This document shows, in pieces, positions 8,877 to 17,441 of a stretch of 64,000 bases of DNA; positions within the stretch are counted from its first letter, which is position 1, and the number at the start of each line of letters is the position of its first letter. The position numbers and the translations under genes are program-made. Under the pieces are notes generated by a model. That model was not told the origin of the DNA and ran no database searches. It saw only the letters and a program-made list of their open reading frames with translations. The stretch covers positions 1 to 64,000 of the forward strand of contig NZ_FWXI01000015.1 in the NCBI RefSeq assembly GCF_900176355.1, in the 5' to 3' direction. The DNA comes from Sporomusa malonica. Lineage in GTDB: Bacteria; Bacillota; Negativicutes; Sporomusales; Sporomusaceae.

Positions 8877-9506
8877 TTACTCCTTTTGCTTCCGTGGGGA
8901 GGCGTTCTTTTCTATAAAGCGCTCAATGTGCTCCGCTAATAGTTTAGCGGCCTCTTTCTTGTCAGGCGTTGTATCTGAAATGCTTACCAACAAATAAAAC
9001 GGCGCGTAAAACTCAAGCGCAAGCTGTTTTGGGTTGCTTTTGCTCCAAATGCCTTGTTCCATCATTTCACGGAATAAATCTTCCATATAGCTGACCGGCC
9101 CGCTTACAAGGCATTTTTGATACAGTTCCATTATTTCCGGGTTTCTGTATTGCTCCAAAGTCAACATTTTTCGGAAATTACTGAAAAATTCGTCCTCCGT
9201 CCAAAAATGAAACTGCGCCTCAATGAAAACCTTGATTTTATCCACAGCAGTATTGCGGTAAGCCGATGGTGATTTATCAAATGTTTCCTCCGGTACTTCA
9301 TACTTTTTCGCTCTATCAACATCCATCTGATATATACGCTCCACAATGCTATCGAATATATCCCGCTTATTCTTATAGTGCTTGTATAAAGCCCCTTTTG
9401 TCATGCCAAGCTCTCCGGCGATGTCGCTGACCGAAGCAGCCTCATATCCATCCTGCGCAAATAAACGAAGCGCAGTATGCAAAATATTTTCTTTTGTGGC
9501 GGCCAT
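8877..9506 (-). CDS. TetR family transcriptional regulator
   Basis: A repressor of 209 residues. The N-terminal TetR helix-turn-helix is textbook: ILHTALRLFAQDGYEAASVSDIAGELGMTKGALYKHYKNKRDIF. The C-terminal ligand domain (about 70-209) is divergent and its inducer unknown. It is the first gene of a pair with the methyltransferase. Its promoter and two operator-like half-palindromes lie just upstream (9527-9575), which indicates autorepression. GGGGAGG eight bases before the ATG sets the start. Confidence 0.9.
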   Translation of the reverse strand: MAATKENILHTALRLFAQDGYEAASVSDIAGELGMTKGALYKHYKNKRDIFDSIVERIYQMDVDRAKKYEVPEETFDKSPSAYRNTAVDKIKVFIEAQFHFWTEDEFFSNFRKMLTLEQYRNPEIMELYQKCLVSGPVSYMEDLFREMMEQGIWSKSNPKQLALEFYAPFYLLVSISDTTPDKKEAAKLLAEHIERFIEKNASPRKQKE

Positions 9507-9526
9507 CTAAAAATCCTCCCCATGCA

Positions 9527-9575
9527 GTAAACGATAGTTCACTATTATTTTAGTCAACGTTCGTTCACTTGTCAA
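9527..9575 (-). promoter_or_regulatory. tetR promoter with tandem operator-like sites
   Basis: On the minus strand, TTGACA (9570-9575) and TAAAAT (9547-9552) are separated by exactly 17 bases. Two copies of an imperfect palindrome, GTGAAC-N4-GTTNAC, occupy 9553-9568 (inside the spacer) and 9527-9542 (just downstream of the -10). A TetR dimer bound there would block its own promoter; this is inference from position and symmetry. Confidence 0.75.
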
Positions 9576-9883
9576 TAGGTTTAACAAAAATGGCATTGTA
9601 CTGAACGAGAATTTCGGCATTCCGCTAAACGGCAAGCCGGGCAACTGTAGCCCCAAACCCTGCCACTTCGGGCTAACTTGGCCCGAAGTCGGGGCGCTGC
9701 GCTTCTTTGTTGCGTCAGGGGATGTCACGGGGGCGGTGGTAGTGTCCTCGAAGATATTCAAGACAGAACCACCGTCCCTGCGTCCGTACCAACAAAAAAA
9801 CAACCATCACCTATTATTATAGGCTATGGTCGTTATTATGACCTCATAATGATTTTTTCCGGTGCTAAGCCCATTTCAGACTA
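9576..9883. other. Intergenic region with GC-rich hairpin and 'accgtccc' motif
   Basis: About 300 bases without a supported gene. A perfect 9-base stem lies at 9665-9673/9681-9689 with no T-tract. A 'gaaccaccgtccctgcgtcc' motif near 9768-9785 recalls similar motifs near 82, 250, 1138 and 1990. Open frames on both strands cover the region but lack start signals. The DNA is GC-richer than its neighbours and looks like an inserted or decayed piece. Confidence 0.4.
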
Positions 9884-10528
9884 TTACCGCCTTAATTCAG
9901 TATGCAAATGATTTTCCAAAGTCATCATAAGGAACCCACAAAAAGCGGCATTATCTACTTGCAGTGAAGCATGAACTTCTTGTTTCATCTGCATGATTTG
10001 TTCTCGAAAGGCCTTATAAAATTCAAAGGTTGGGTTGGAATTGTACTTGAGTCCTGTTAATTCAAAATACTCTATTATGCCTTTCGCTGTGGTCGGTTTG
10101 ATGAAAACTTCCACACTTGGCCGGTAATATATAGGATAGACTGTTAACAGCGGCCATTTCGCCAGCTTGTACTCATGAAGTAGTCCCGTCATCAACCCAA
10201 AGCCAAACGCCTGATCTCCATGTAAAAACTCCTTCAGGCCATGGGCTAAATGCTTTTTCTCACCGTCGCTCAAGACTTTCACTAAATCTCTAAACTTTGG
10301 CTTTTCAAAAAGAGAAATCAAAGAGGACTGGCTGACAATCTTCCCCATGGAATCTATGATATTGTCGGCACTTTCAAACTGTCCAACTGCAAAGCTGTCC
10401 TGGGCCATTTTTTTCATTTTTTCCACTTTGTGCTTTTTCGTCAATTCGAGCATCTGGGGATTAGAAAATCCACCGGGAAATCGCATGACAAAAATTTTTT
10501 CGGCTTCTTTGAGCTTCGCTTTGTTCAT
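9884..10528 (-). CDS. Conserved-looking hypothetical protein
   Basis: A soluble protein of 214 residues that I do not recognise. It has no signal peptide, membrane segment or cysteine motif. It is basic at its N terminus (MNKAKLKEAEKIFVMRFPGGF), mostly helical by composition, with a central GDQAFGFGLMTGLLHEYKLAKWPLLTVYPIYYRPSVEVFIKPTTAKG-type stretch rich in aromatic residues. A good AGGAG site eight bases before the ATG and coding-like codon use support it as real. It stands alone between the TetR region and the FTCD_C-type gene. Function unknown. Confidence 0.7.
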   Translation of the reverse strand: MNKAKLKEAEKIFVMRFPGGFSNPQMLELTKKHKVEKMKKMAQDSFAVGQFESADNIIDSMGKIVSQSSLISLFEKPKFRDLVKVLSDGEKKHLAHGLKEFLHGDQAFGFGLMTGLLHEYKLAKWPLLTVYPIYYRPSVEVFIKPTTAKGIIEYFELTGLKYNSNPTFEFYKAFREQIMQMKQEVHASLQVDNAAFCGFLMMTLENHLHTELRR

Positions 10529-10657
10529 AACCTCATCTCCTCGTTAGGATTTACATAAAAGGACTTACTCCAACAGGATGGTTCTGTAGAATCGTTTAAT
10601 TAAATTCAGCAACCACTATTTTACGCCCTGGTCCACTCTGACTTATGATTCATATAG

Positions 10658-10698
10658 AAAATAGCCATAACTTCCACATAGTAAGTTATGGCTATTTT
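10658..10698 (-). terminator. Bidirectional-looking terminator hairpin
   Basis: A perfect 16-base stem (10658-10673 with 10683-10698) and a 9-base loop, A-rich before and T-rich after. It lies just downstream of the FTCD_C-type gene on the minus strand and should end the leftward transcript. Confidence 0.8.
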
Positions 10699-10736
10699 AG
10701 AGTAGTTATTTCACTGGTAACGGCTCTCTTATGACT

Positions 10737-11342
10737 CTACCGTAAACTAGTCATTAATATTTCAAACCTGCCCTGCAGCTCATCAATTCGGGCCTGAAAT
10801 TCCTTGACAAGTAGCTCTTCCTTGATTAGTGACAGGTTTATTTTTGCAGCAGCAAGAGAACCTTCAATGCCTGTTTTCAGCACCAATAAACCGATCTTCA
10901 AATCACCTAATACACCATGCTTAACTTTCGGCAACAATATTACGGCTGGCTCCAATGCCGCTATGCAGGCTTCGCTTATTCTCAGAGGTACATCGATAGC
11001 CGATAACGCAGCTAATTGAATTTCTGCCTTGCGGTGCTCTATTTCCTGAGGGGTTGACTTCTGTATTTTATAGGCAGCAAGTACTCCACCATAAGCCGCA
11101 GCATCGCTTTCGATATAAGTTAATAATTCATTATGTAACTTGGCTAGCTGTGTCTTTGCTTTTTTAAAAAAATCTTTATATTGCTCTCCTTCCGGACGTC
11201 CATAAGCAGAGTCTACTGACATTTCTACTAAGCAAACACCCATTAGTCCCGAAAGTGCTATCACACTGCCACCAGCAGGAACTACTGGTTCATCAGCAGC
11301 AACCCGCTTAGCAAAATCTTTAATACTCAAATCTACTAACAT
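10737..11342 (-). CDS. Cyclodeaminase/cyclohydrolase (FTCD_C) family protein
   Basis: A helical cytoplasmic protein of 201 residues matching the formiminotransferase-cyclodeaminase C-terminal family. The signature is the N-terminal LSIKDFAKRVAADEPVVPAGGSVIALSG (the conserved P-x-P-G-G-G/S loop) followed by amphipathic helices. Members act on formimino- or methenyl-tetrahydrofolate in one-carbon metabolism, although many free-standing copies are uncharacterised. The ATG at 11342 aligns with the family's usual start; an upstream start at 11390 adds an unlikely tail. It follows the glycogen operon by about 70 bases on the same strand with no clear terminator between, so read-through is possible. 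Confidence 0.8.
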   Translation of the reverse strand: MLVDLSIKDFAKRVAADEPVVPAGGSVIALSGLMGVCLVEMSVDSAYGRPEGEQYKDFFKKAKTQLAKLHNELLTYIESDAAAYGGVLAAYKIQKSTPQEIEHRKAEIQLAALSAIDVPLRISEACIAALEPAVILLPKVKHGVLGDLKIGLLVLKTGIEGSLAAAKINLSLIKEELLVKEFQARIDELQGRFEILMTSLR

Positions 11343-11415
11343 TTTCTCACCCACCCTTCGTAAAACTAACTCAGCCAAGAGCAACTGCATTATCTAATTC
11401 TTAAGGTACTCATTT

Positions 11416-14400
11416 CTATCCCCGCCCGCTCAGCCGCGTCCACTTAGCTAACCGTTCAGCAGCCTCTGGCGTAATCAGCCCCGGCGTCAGCCGCCAGATC
11501 CAGTTACCGCCAACTGTTCCAGGGGTATTCATCCGCGCCTGGGTATCAAGACCAAGCACATCCTGCAGCGGTAAGATAACCGTGTTGGCCTGGCTGAGAT
11601 AAGTGAGCTTAATGAGTTGTTCGCACACACCGGCATTACTCCAATCACTGCTGAGATCCAGCCGTTTTAGATGTTCCAGCACAATGTGCTTGAGATGTGG
11701 TTCAGTGCTGTCAAGCTTTTGGTACCAGCCTAACAGCGTGTCATTGTCATGGGTTCCGGTATAGGCAATAGTATTACTGCCGGTATTATGAGGAAAGTCG
11801 GGTGCTGACCAGCCGTCGCCAAAGCTGAACGGCAGCACCTTCATACCGGGGTAGCCAAACCGGTGTTTAAGCCGATTGACACCTGGGGTGATAACCCCCA
11901 AATCCTCGGCTACCAGCGGCAGCTTGCCCAGATGCTTTTCAATTACGGCAAAGAACTTAGCGCCCGGCCCAGCTACCCAGCGGCCATTGACTGCGGTTGT
12001 TTCACTGGCCGGGATTTCCCAATATGCTTCAAACCCCCGGAAATGGTCAATACGAATAAGATCCACAAACTGCAGCAGCACTTCCAGACGACGACGCCAC
12101 CAGCGATAGTCGTCTTTTTCCATTTCACCCCATTTATAGAGCGGGTTACCCCAAAACTGCCCAGTGGCACTGAAATAATCGGGCGGTACACCGGCCACTT
12201 TGACTGGGTTGCCTGCCTCATCCAGCTCAAATAAATTAGGATTGGCCCAGACATCTGCGCTGTCATGAGCAACAAAGAGCGGCAGGTCACCGAAGAGACG
12301 TACTCCCCGGTTATTGGCATAGACTTTAAGCTCCTGCCATTGCTGCCAAAAAACAAATTGCAGAAAAGTTTGGTACTCAATCTCTTCATCCAGTGCCTGC
12401 CGGTAATAGTCAAGCGCTTCATGCTCACGCGTCCGGGCATCACTATCCCACTTGTTCCAAGCCAGTCCCCGGAAGTGTTTCTTTAGCGCAACAAACAGCA
12501 CATAATCGGGCAGCCAACTAGCTGTAGTCTCAAGAAACTCCGTATAGGCCTCAGTCCTCCCCTGGTGCCTAAAACGGTCAAATGCCAGCCGGAAGATCTT
12601 CTCTTTCCACAGCTTCACCCGCGGGAAATCAATAATAACCTCGCTCTGACGGCGAAAGACGCCAAACGGCAGCTCATTTTCAGCCAGCCAGCCGGCTGCT
12701 ACCAGCTTTTCCGGAGAAATCAGCAGGGGATTGCCCGCAAATGCTGATAGACACTGGTAGGGCGATTCACCAAAACCCACCGGATTGAGCGGCAAAAACT
12801 GCCACAATGTCTGACCTGCAGCAGCCAGAAAATCAACAAACTTATACGCTTCCTGCCCTAGGTCGCCAATACCAAACGGCGAGGACAGCGAAGTCGGGTG
12901 CAGCAGCACGCCGCTGGTACGCGCCTGTTTCTGCCCAGTCGGGGCAGATTGGGCGAACAGCAGCCTGCCGGTAAGCGGCGACAGCGTTAGTTCCAGACGG
13001 CCATGATCAGGCAGCTTAATAGTTTCGCCGGTAAGCGCATCTGTCACATAGTCCTGGTCCGCAAACCAGGTACTGGTGTCAACGTTAATACTTGCTTGCT
13101 CCTCAGTACTACGATTGAAAATAATGGCCGCAGTGTTATCGGCCTCCAGACCGCCAAAGACATCCTTACCGCCCCGAATGCGGCGTACATAGCCATACAC
13201 ATGGCCTTCAGCCAGAAGCGGCAGCCATTCCCCAGTTCTAAGCACAGGATTATTCTGGCGTAAACCTGTAAGCTTTTTGTACCACTCCTGCAGAGCTGCC
13301 TCTTCCCGCCCCCACGGATAGGTGCGCCGGTTTAACGGGTCACTGTAGCCTTCGACACCGGCCTCATCACCATAATAGATACAGGGAGCACCTGGAAAAG
13401 TCATCTGCCACAATACGACCAGCTTGAGCCGCGCCAGCCCCAGCGCGCGCTGTTCAGACGAGAGCTTATGCTTAAAGGCCGCAATTTTGGTATGCGAGCT
13501 TTCAGGCGGCGCTTCGCCTAGCAGCGTCAAAATGCGTGGCACATCATGACTGCCAATAACATTTAGGTTGGCATAAAAGTTTTCCTTCGGGTAATTTTCA
13601 TACAGGCTGTACAGGTCGCGGTGCACCGCCTGGGCATCGCGCCAGCCCAGCATGAAGTCAAGGACAAGCTTCCTGAACGGATAATTCATCACAGCGTCAA
13701 GCTCAGTGCCGTCAAAATACTGCCGGAGATAGCTATATGCGATTTTTTTTGATGCATCTTCCCACACTTCGCCGATTAATACAGCCTCAGGGTCAGTCTC
13801 TTTTAGTGCTTTATAAAAATTTCGCAAAAAACTCTCAGGCAGCTCATCTGCCACATCCAGACGCCAACCTTTGATGCCTAGGCTGTGCCAATGCTTGAGT
13901 ACACTGTCTGGCCCGTCAATAATGAAGCGTTGGTAGGATGGATCTTCTTCCTGGACATTGGGAAGATTGCCAACCCCCCACCAAGACTCAAATTGATCCG
14001 GATATTCGGTAAACTTGTACCAGGAGTAGTACGGAGAATCTTTGGACTGGTAAGCTCCAATACTGTCATAAGTGCCATCCTGATTGAAATAGATACTGTC
14101 ACTGCCGGTGTGGCTAAACACCCCGTCAAGAATAACGGCAATGCCACGTTCCTTGGCCTTAGCGCACAAGTCGGCAAACAGCTCATTATCACCAAACATG
14201 GGATCAATGGTCTTATAGTCTGCCGTGTCATACTTATGGTTTGATGGTGCAGCAAACACCGGATTAAGATAGATCGCGGTTACGCCCAGCTCTTCGAGGT
14301 ATGGCAGCTTAGCAATCACACCGGCCAGGTTGCCGCCAAAGAAGTCATAGGCCAAAATAGCGCCTGTATCCATGTCCCGGGTATAGACAGGCGTATCCTG

Positions 14401-14925
14401 CCAATCGGCGTGAAGCAGACTGCCTGGCCGAGGATTCAATATCTTATCGTCAGACTGACCGTTACAAAACCTGTCAACAAATATTTGATAGACAATGGCA
14501 TGTTTAAACCAGCTAGGGGTAACCGCACCTTGACGATAGGTGCTGATTTGATAGGAAGGCGGCGGATCATCAAGAATCCGACCCACGCCCCCTGTTTCTT
14601 CGGCGTTGTTACCGTAATAATAGGTCTGCCCACCCTGTTTGACAATAAAGTAGTACCAAATAACACCCGGTTCTTTAGGAGTGGCAATCACAGCCTGATA
14701 GAGATGCTGGCCACCCTGATCCTGAACAAGACGCATATCTGTCAGGGTCTCGCCAAACCCGTCTTGCCACTGCCGGAGAACTACGGCCTCTACCGGCGGC
14801 ACTCGATAGTGCTGCGGTGTGGCAATGAGTAGGCGTAAGGTTACCTCAGTATTACAAGAAACAGCCCCAAAGGGGCTGCGAAAATCGTTATTGTGGGAAT
14901 CGTGCAGTATCCAATATTGGTTCAT
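11416..14925 (-). CDS. GH13 debranching/amylase - GH77 4-alpha-glucanotransferase fusion
   Basis: A 1169-residue fusion for breaking down glycogen or maltodextrin. Residues 1-120 look like an N-terminal starch-binding domain. The GH13 barrel follows, with ILDGVFSHTG near 267, the nucleophile in GWRLDVADEL near 355, the acid/base in LIGEVW near 383 and IGSHDVPR near 458. From about 670 a complete MalQ-type GH77 domain begins (GVLLHPTSLSSPFGIGDLG), with IRIDHFRGF, the acid/base in LPLVAEDLG and TGTHDNDT. The first part should open alpha-1,6 or alpha-1,4 bonds and the second transfers glucan chains. It is the last gene of the glycogen operon, 18 bases after glgP. GGAGGTG precedes its ATG. Confidence 0.92.
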   Translation of the reverse strand: MNQYWILHDSHNNDFRSPFGAVSCNTEVTLRLLIATPQHYRVPPVEAVVLRQWQDGFGETLTDMRLVQDQGGQHLYQAVIATPKEPGVIWYYFIVKQGGQTYYYGNNAEETGGVGRILDDPPPSYQISTYRQGAVTPSWFKHAIVYQIFVDRFCNGQSDDKILNPRPGSLLHADWQDTPVYTRDMDTGAILAYDFFGGNLAGVIAKLPYLEELGVTAIYLNPVFAAPSNHKYDTADYKTIDPMFGDNELFADLCAKAKERGIAVILDGVFSHTGSDSIYFNQDGTYDSIGAYQSKDSPYYSWYKFTEYPDQFESWWGVGNLPNVQEEDPSYQRFIIDGPDSVLKHWHSLGIKGWRLDVADELPESFLRNFYKALKETDPEAVLIGEVWEDASKKIAYSYLRQYFDGTELDAVMNYPFRKLVLDFMLGWRDAQAVHRDLYSLYENYPKENFYANLNVIGSHDVPRILTLLGEAPPESSHTKIAAFKHKLSSEQRALGLARLKLVVLWQMTFPGAPCIYYGDEAGVEGYSDPLNRRTYPWGREEAALQEWYKKLTGLRQNNPVLRTGEWLPLLAEGHVYGYVRRIRGGKDVFGGLEADNTAAIIFNRSTEEQASINVDTSTWFADQDYVTDALTGETIKLPDHGRLELTLSPLTGRLLFAQSAPTGQKQARTSGVLLHPTSLSSPFGIGDLGQEAYKFVDFLAAAGQTLWQFLPLNPVGFGESPYQCLSAFAGNPLLISPEKLVAAGWLAENELPFGVFRRQSEVIIDFPRVKLWKEKIFRLAFDRFRHQGRTEAYTEFLETTASWLPDYVLFVALKKHFRGLAWNKWDSDARTREHEALDYYRQALDEEIEYQTFLQFVFWQQWQELKVYANNRGVRLFGDLPLFVAHDSADVWANPNLFELDEAGNPVKVAGVPPDYFSATGQFWGNPLYKWGEMEKDDYRWWRRRLEVLLQFVDLIRIDHFRGFEAYWEIPASETTAVNGRWVAGPGAKFFAVIEKHLGKLPLVAEDLGVITPGVNRLKHRFGYPGMKVLPFSFGDGWSAPDFPHNTGSNTIAYTGTHDNDTLLGWYQKLDSTEPHLKHIVLEHLKRLDLSSDWSNAGVCEQLIKLTYLSQANTVILPLQDVLGLDTQARMNTPGTVGGNWIWRLTPGLITPEAAERLAKWTRLSGRG

Positions 14926-14943
14926 GCCGGTCCACCTCCCGTA

Positions 14944-17391
14944 TTAGCTTTCCCGAATCACAACCGGCTTAGTACCCCAGATACCAATAGCATATTCAGA
15001 TACAGTACGATCACTGGCAAACCGGCCAGAAAAAGCAATATTGTTGATCGCCATGGCCTGCCAACGGCTTTGGTCCCGATACAGACTTGCCACTGTTTCC
15101 TGGGCAGCCGCGTAATCCGGAAAGTCCTTTAAGACAAAGTACTCATCATTGGTACGCATCAGCGAGTGGTGGATGCTATGAAATTCATCCGGACTAACTG
15201 GCAAGAAGCCGTTCATCAACTGGTCAACCACTGTTCTTACCCGCGGATTGCCGTGGTATATGTCCAGCGCATTATAGCCGCCATGTTTGTAATAACTGAG
15301 AACTTCATCTGCTGTCAGACCAAAGATGACAATATTATCATCGCCAACCTCGTCGCGAATCTCTATATTGGCCCCATCCAAGGTACCAATAGTAACAGCA
15401 CCATTCATCATAAATTTCATATTACCGGTGCCTGATGCCTCACGGCTGGCGGTTGATATCTGCTCACTGACATCAGCGGCCGGCATAATGAGCTCAGCTA
15501 ACGAAACACTGTAATTTTCCAGAAAAGCCACTTTGATCTTGCCACCAATCGCCCGGTCATTGTTAATTACATGGGCTAAGGTGTTAATAAACTTAATGAT
15601 ACGTTTGGCCAGATAATAGCCGGTAGCCGATTTACCGCCAAAAATAAAGGTGCGTGGCTCAATATCAAGGTTAGGATCTGCCTTAAGGCGGTTATAGAGA
15701 TCCAGGATATGCAGCGCGTTCAGTGTCTGACGTTTATAGGCGTGAATGCGTTTTACCTGCACATCAAAAATCGAGTTAACATCAACGGCTATATTCATTT
15801 TATTTTGTATATAATGAGCTAACTTCTCTTTATTGGCCTGCTTGACAGCCTTAATACCGGCTTGGAAGGCCGGATCATGGGCATAGCGGTGTAGGCTAGC
15901 CAGTTCATTTGGATGAGCCAGCCAGCCTGACCCAATGGTTTCGGTAATCAAAGTTGCCAGCTTTGGGTTAGCTTTGGCCAGCCACCGCCGGTGGGTCACG
16001 CCGTTCGTCTTGTTATTAAAGCGGTGCGGGTAAAACTGGTGGAAATTGGCCATAACCTCTTTTTTCAATATCTCACTGTGCACTGCGGCTACACCGTTGA
16101 CACTATGACTGCCAACAACAGCCAGATTAGCCATCCGGACATAGCAATCGCCAATAATGGCCATATCCCGAATACGTTCCCATTGATTAGGGTATTTTTT
16201 CCAGAGATCGGCACAAAAGCGCTCATTGATTTCGTGGATGATCATATACATCCGTGGCAGCAGAGCCTGAACCAAATCAATCGGCCATTTCTCCAGGGCC
16301 TCAGGCAAAATGGTATGATTGGTGTAGGAAATGGTCTTCCTCGTAGTATACCAGGCCTCATCCCAGCCTAAGCCCTCTTCATCCATCAGAATCCGCATCA
16401 GTTCTGGCACGGCCAAAGCCGGATGGGTGTCATTAATATGGATGGCGACTTTCTCATGTATTCTGGCCAAAGCAGCAGGAGCTGCACCATGTGTCCGCTT
16501 ATACCGCCTAACTATACTCTGCAGCCCGGCAGATACGAAGAAATACTGCTGCTTGAGCCTCAGTGTCTTGCCTTCCGGATAGTTGTCATCTGGGTAAAGG
16601 ATTTGCGAAGTCGCTTCCAGTGAATATTTGTGCTCAACGGCTTTTAAAAAGTCGCCCTTACTGAAGGAGGAAAAGTCGAAATGATTGGTCTCAGCACTCC
16701 ATAAACGCAAGGTATTGACAGTATTGCAGTTCGCGCCAACAACAGGAACATCATAGGGCACAGCAAGCACCGGTTCATAATTTTCGTGAACAGCGATAAG
16801 CCGTCCCCCTTGTTCCTCTAACCGGACATGACCGCCAAATTTTACTGTAACCGCCCGGTCTGCTTTGCGCATCTCCCAGACATAGCCATCCCTGAGCCAG
16901 TTATCTGGCAGCTCTATTTGGTAGCCATCCACAATCTTTTGTTCAAACATTCCATGGCGGTAACGAATGCCAGTGCCATGGCCAGGGAGTTGCAACGATG
17001 CCATTGAATCAAGGAAGCAGGCTGCCAGGCGGCCTAGTCCCCCGTTTCCCAGACCAGCATCATGCTCCACAGCCTCAAGCTGGTCTAATTCAATACCGAG
17101 CTCACTAAGCCCCTCGCTGCATAGTTCAGTCAGCCCCAGATTAAACAGATTACTCCCTAAGAGCCGCCCCAGCAAAAACTCCATCGAGAAGTAATAGACC
17201 TGCTTTTCTTTCGTGGCACGGTACTGTTTGTTCGACTGATACCAGCGCTTACTGATGACCTCACGGAGCAGGGTACTCAAGGCTACATATTTATCAGTCG
17301 TTGACGATTCATCAAGACTTTGACCGAACAGGGTCTGCATCTTATCAATAAAGGCTTCTTTAAATTGCTCTTTAGATTTAAACATAACCAT
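14944..17391 (-). CDS. glgP: Glycogen phosphorylase
   Basis: Releases glucose-1-phosphate from glycogen ends using phosphate and pyridoxal phosphate. The 815-residue length is typical. The PLP-binding lysine lies in EASGTGNMKFMMNGAVTIGT near residue 658, and other conserved blocks are visible: YFSMEFLLGR, GNGGLGRLAACFLDS, GTGIRYRHGMF, HINDTHPALAVPELMR and VKRIHAYKRQ. It lies between glgA and the GH13-GH77 fusion. The first ATG (17391) is only three bases from GGAGGGGG; the second, two codons on (17385), has better spacing and may be the true start. Confidence 0.96.
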   Translation of the reverse strand: MVMFKSKEQFKEAFIDKMQTLFGQSLDESSTTDKYVALSTLLREVISKRWYQSNKQYRATKEKQVYYFSMEFLLGRLLGSNLFNLGLTELCSEGLSELGIELDQLEAVEHDAGLGNGGLGRLAACFLDSMASLQLPGHGTGIRYRHGMFEQKIVDGYQIELPDNWLRDGYVWEMRKADRAVTVKFGGHVRLEEQGGRLIAVHENYEPVLAVPYDVPVVGANCNTVNTLRLWSAETNHFDFSSFSKGDFLKAVEHKYSLEATSQILYPDDNYPEGKTLRLKQQYFFVSAGLQSIVRRYKRTHGAAPAALARIHEKVAIHINDTHPALAVPELMRILMDEEGLGWDEAWYTTRKTISYTNHTILPEALEKWPIDLVQALLPRMYMIIHEINERFCADLWKKYPNQWERIRDMAIIGDCYVRMANLAVVGSHSVNGVAAVHSEILKKEVMANFHQFYPHRFNNKTNGVTHRRWLAKANPKLATLITETIGSGWLAHPNELASLHRYAHDPAFQAGIKAVKQANKEKLAHYIQNKMNIAVDVNSIFDVQVKRIHAYKRQTLNALHILDLYNRLKADPNLDIEPRTFIFGGKSATGYYLAKRIIKFINTLAHVINNDRAIGGKIKVAFLENYSVSLAELIMPAADVSEQISTASREASGTGNMKFMMNGAVTIGTLDGANIEIRDEVGDDNIVIFGLTADEVLSYYKHGGYNALDIYHGNPRVRTVVDQLMNGFLPVSPDEFHSIHHSLMRTNDEYFVLKDFPDYAAAQETVASLYRDQSRWQAMAINNIAFSGRFASDRTVSEYAIGIWGTKPVVIRES

Positions 17392-17441
17392 CCCCCTCCC
17401 CCATTATAACTATTTCAAAACCAGGCCCCGCCCGGATATCT

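Noticed and set aside
9507..9803. Open frame on the minus strand upstream of tetR
   Set aside because: It covers the tetR promoter and operators and a GC-rich hairpin; no start signal.
11863..12443. Long antisense frames inside the glycogen genes
   Set aside because: Shadows of GC-biased codon positions in the sense gene; no start sites or motifs. The same applies to frames inside addA and addB.
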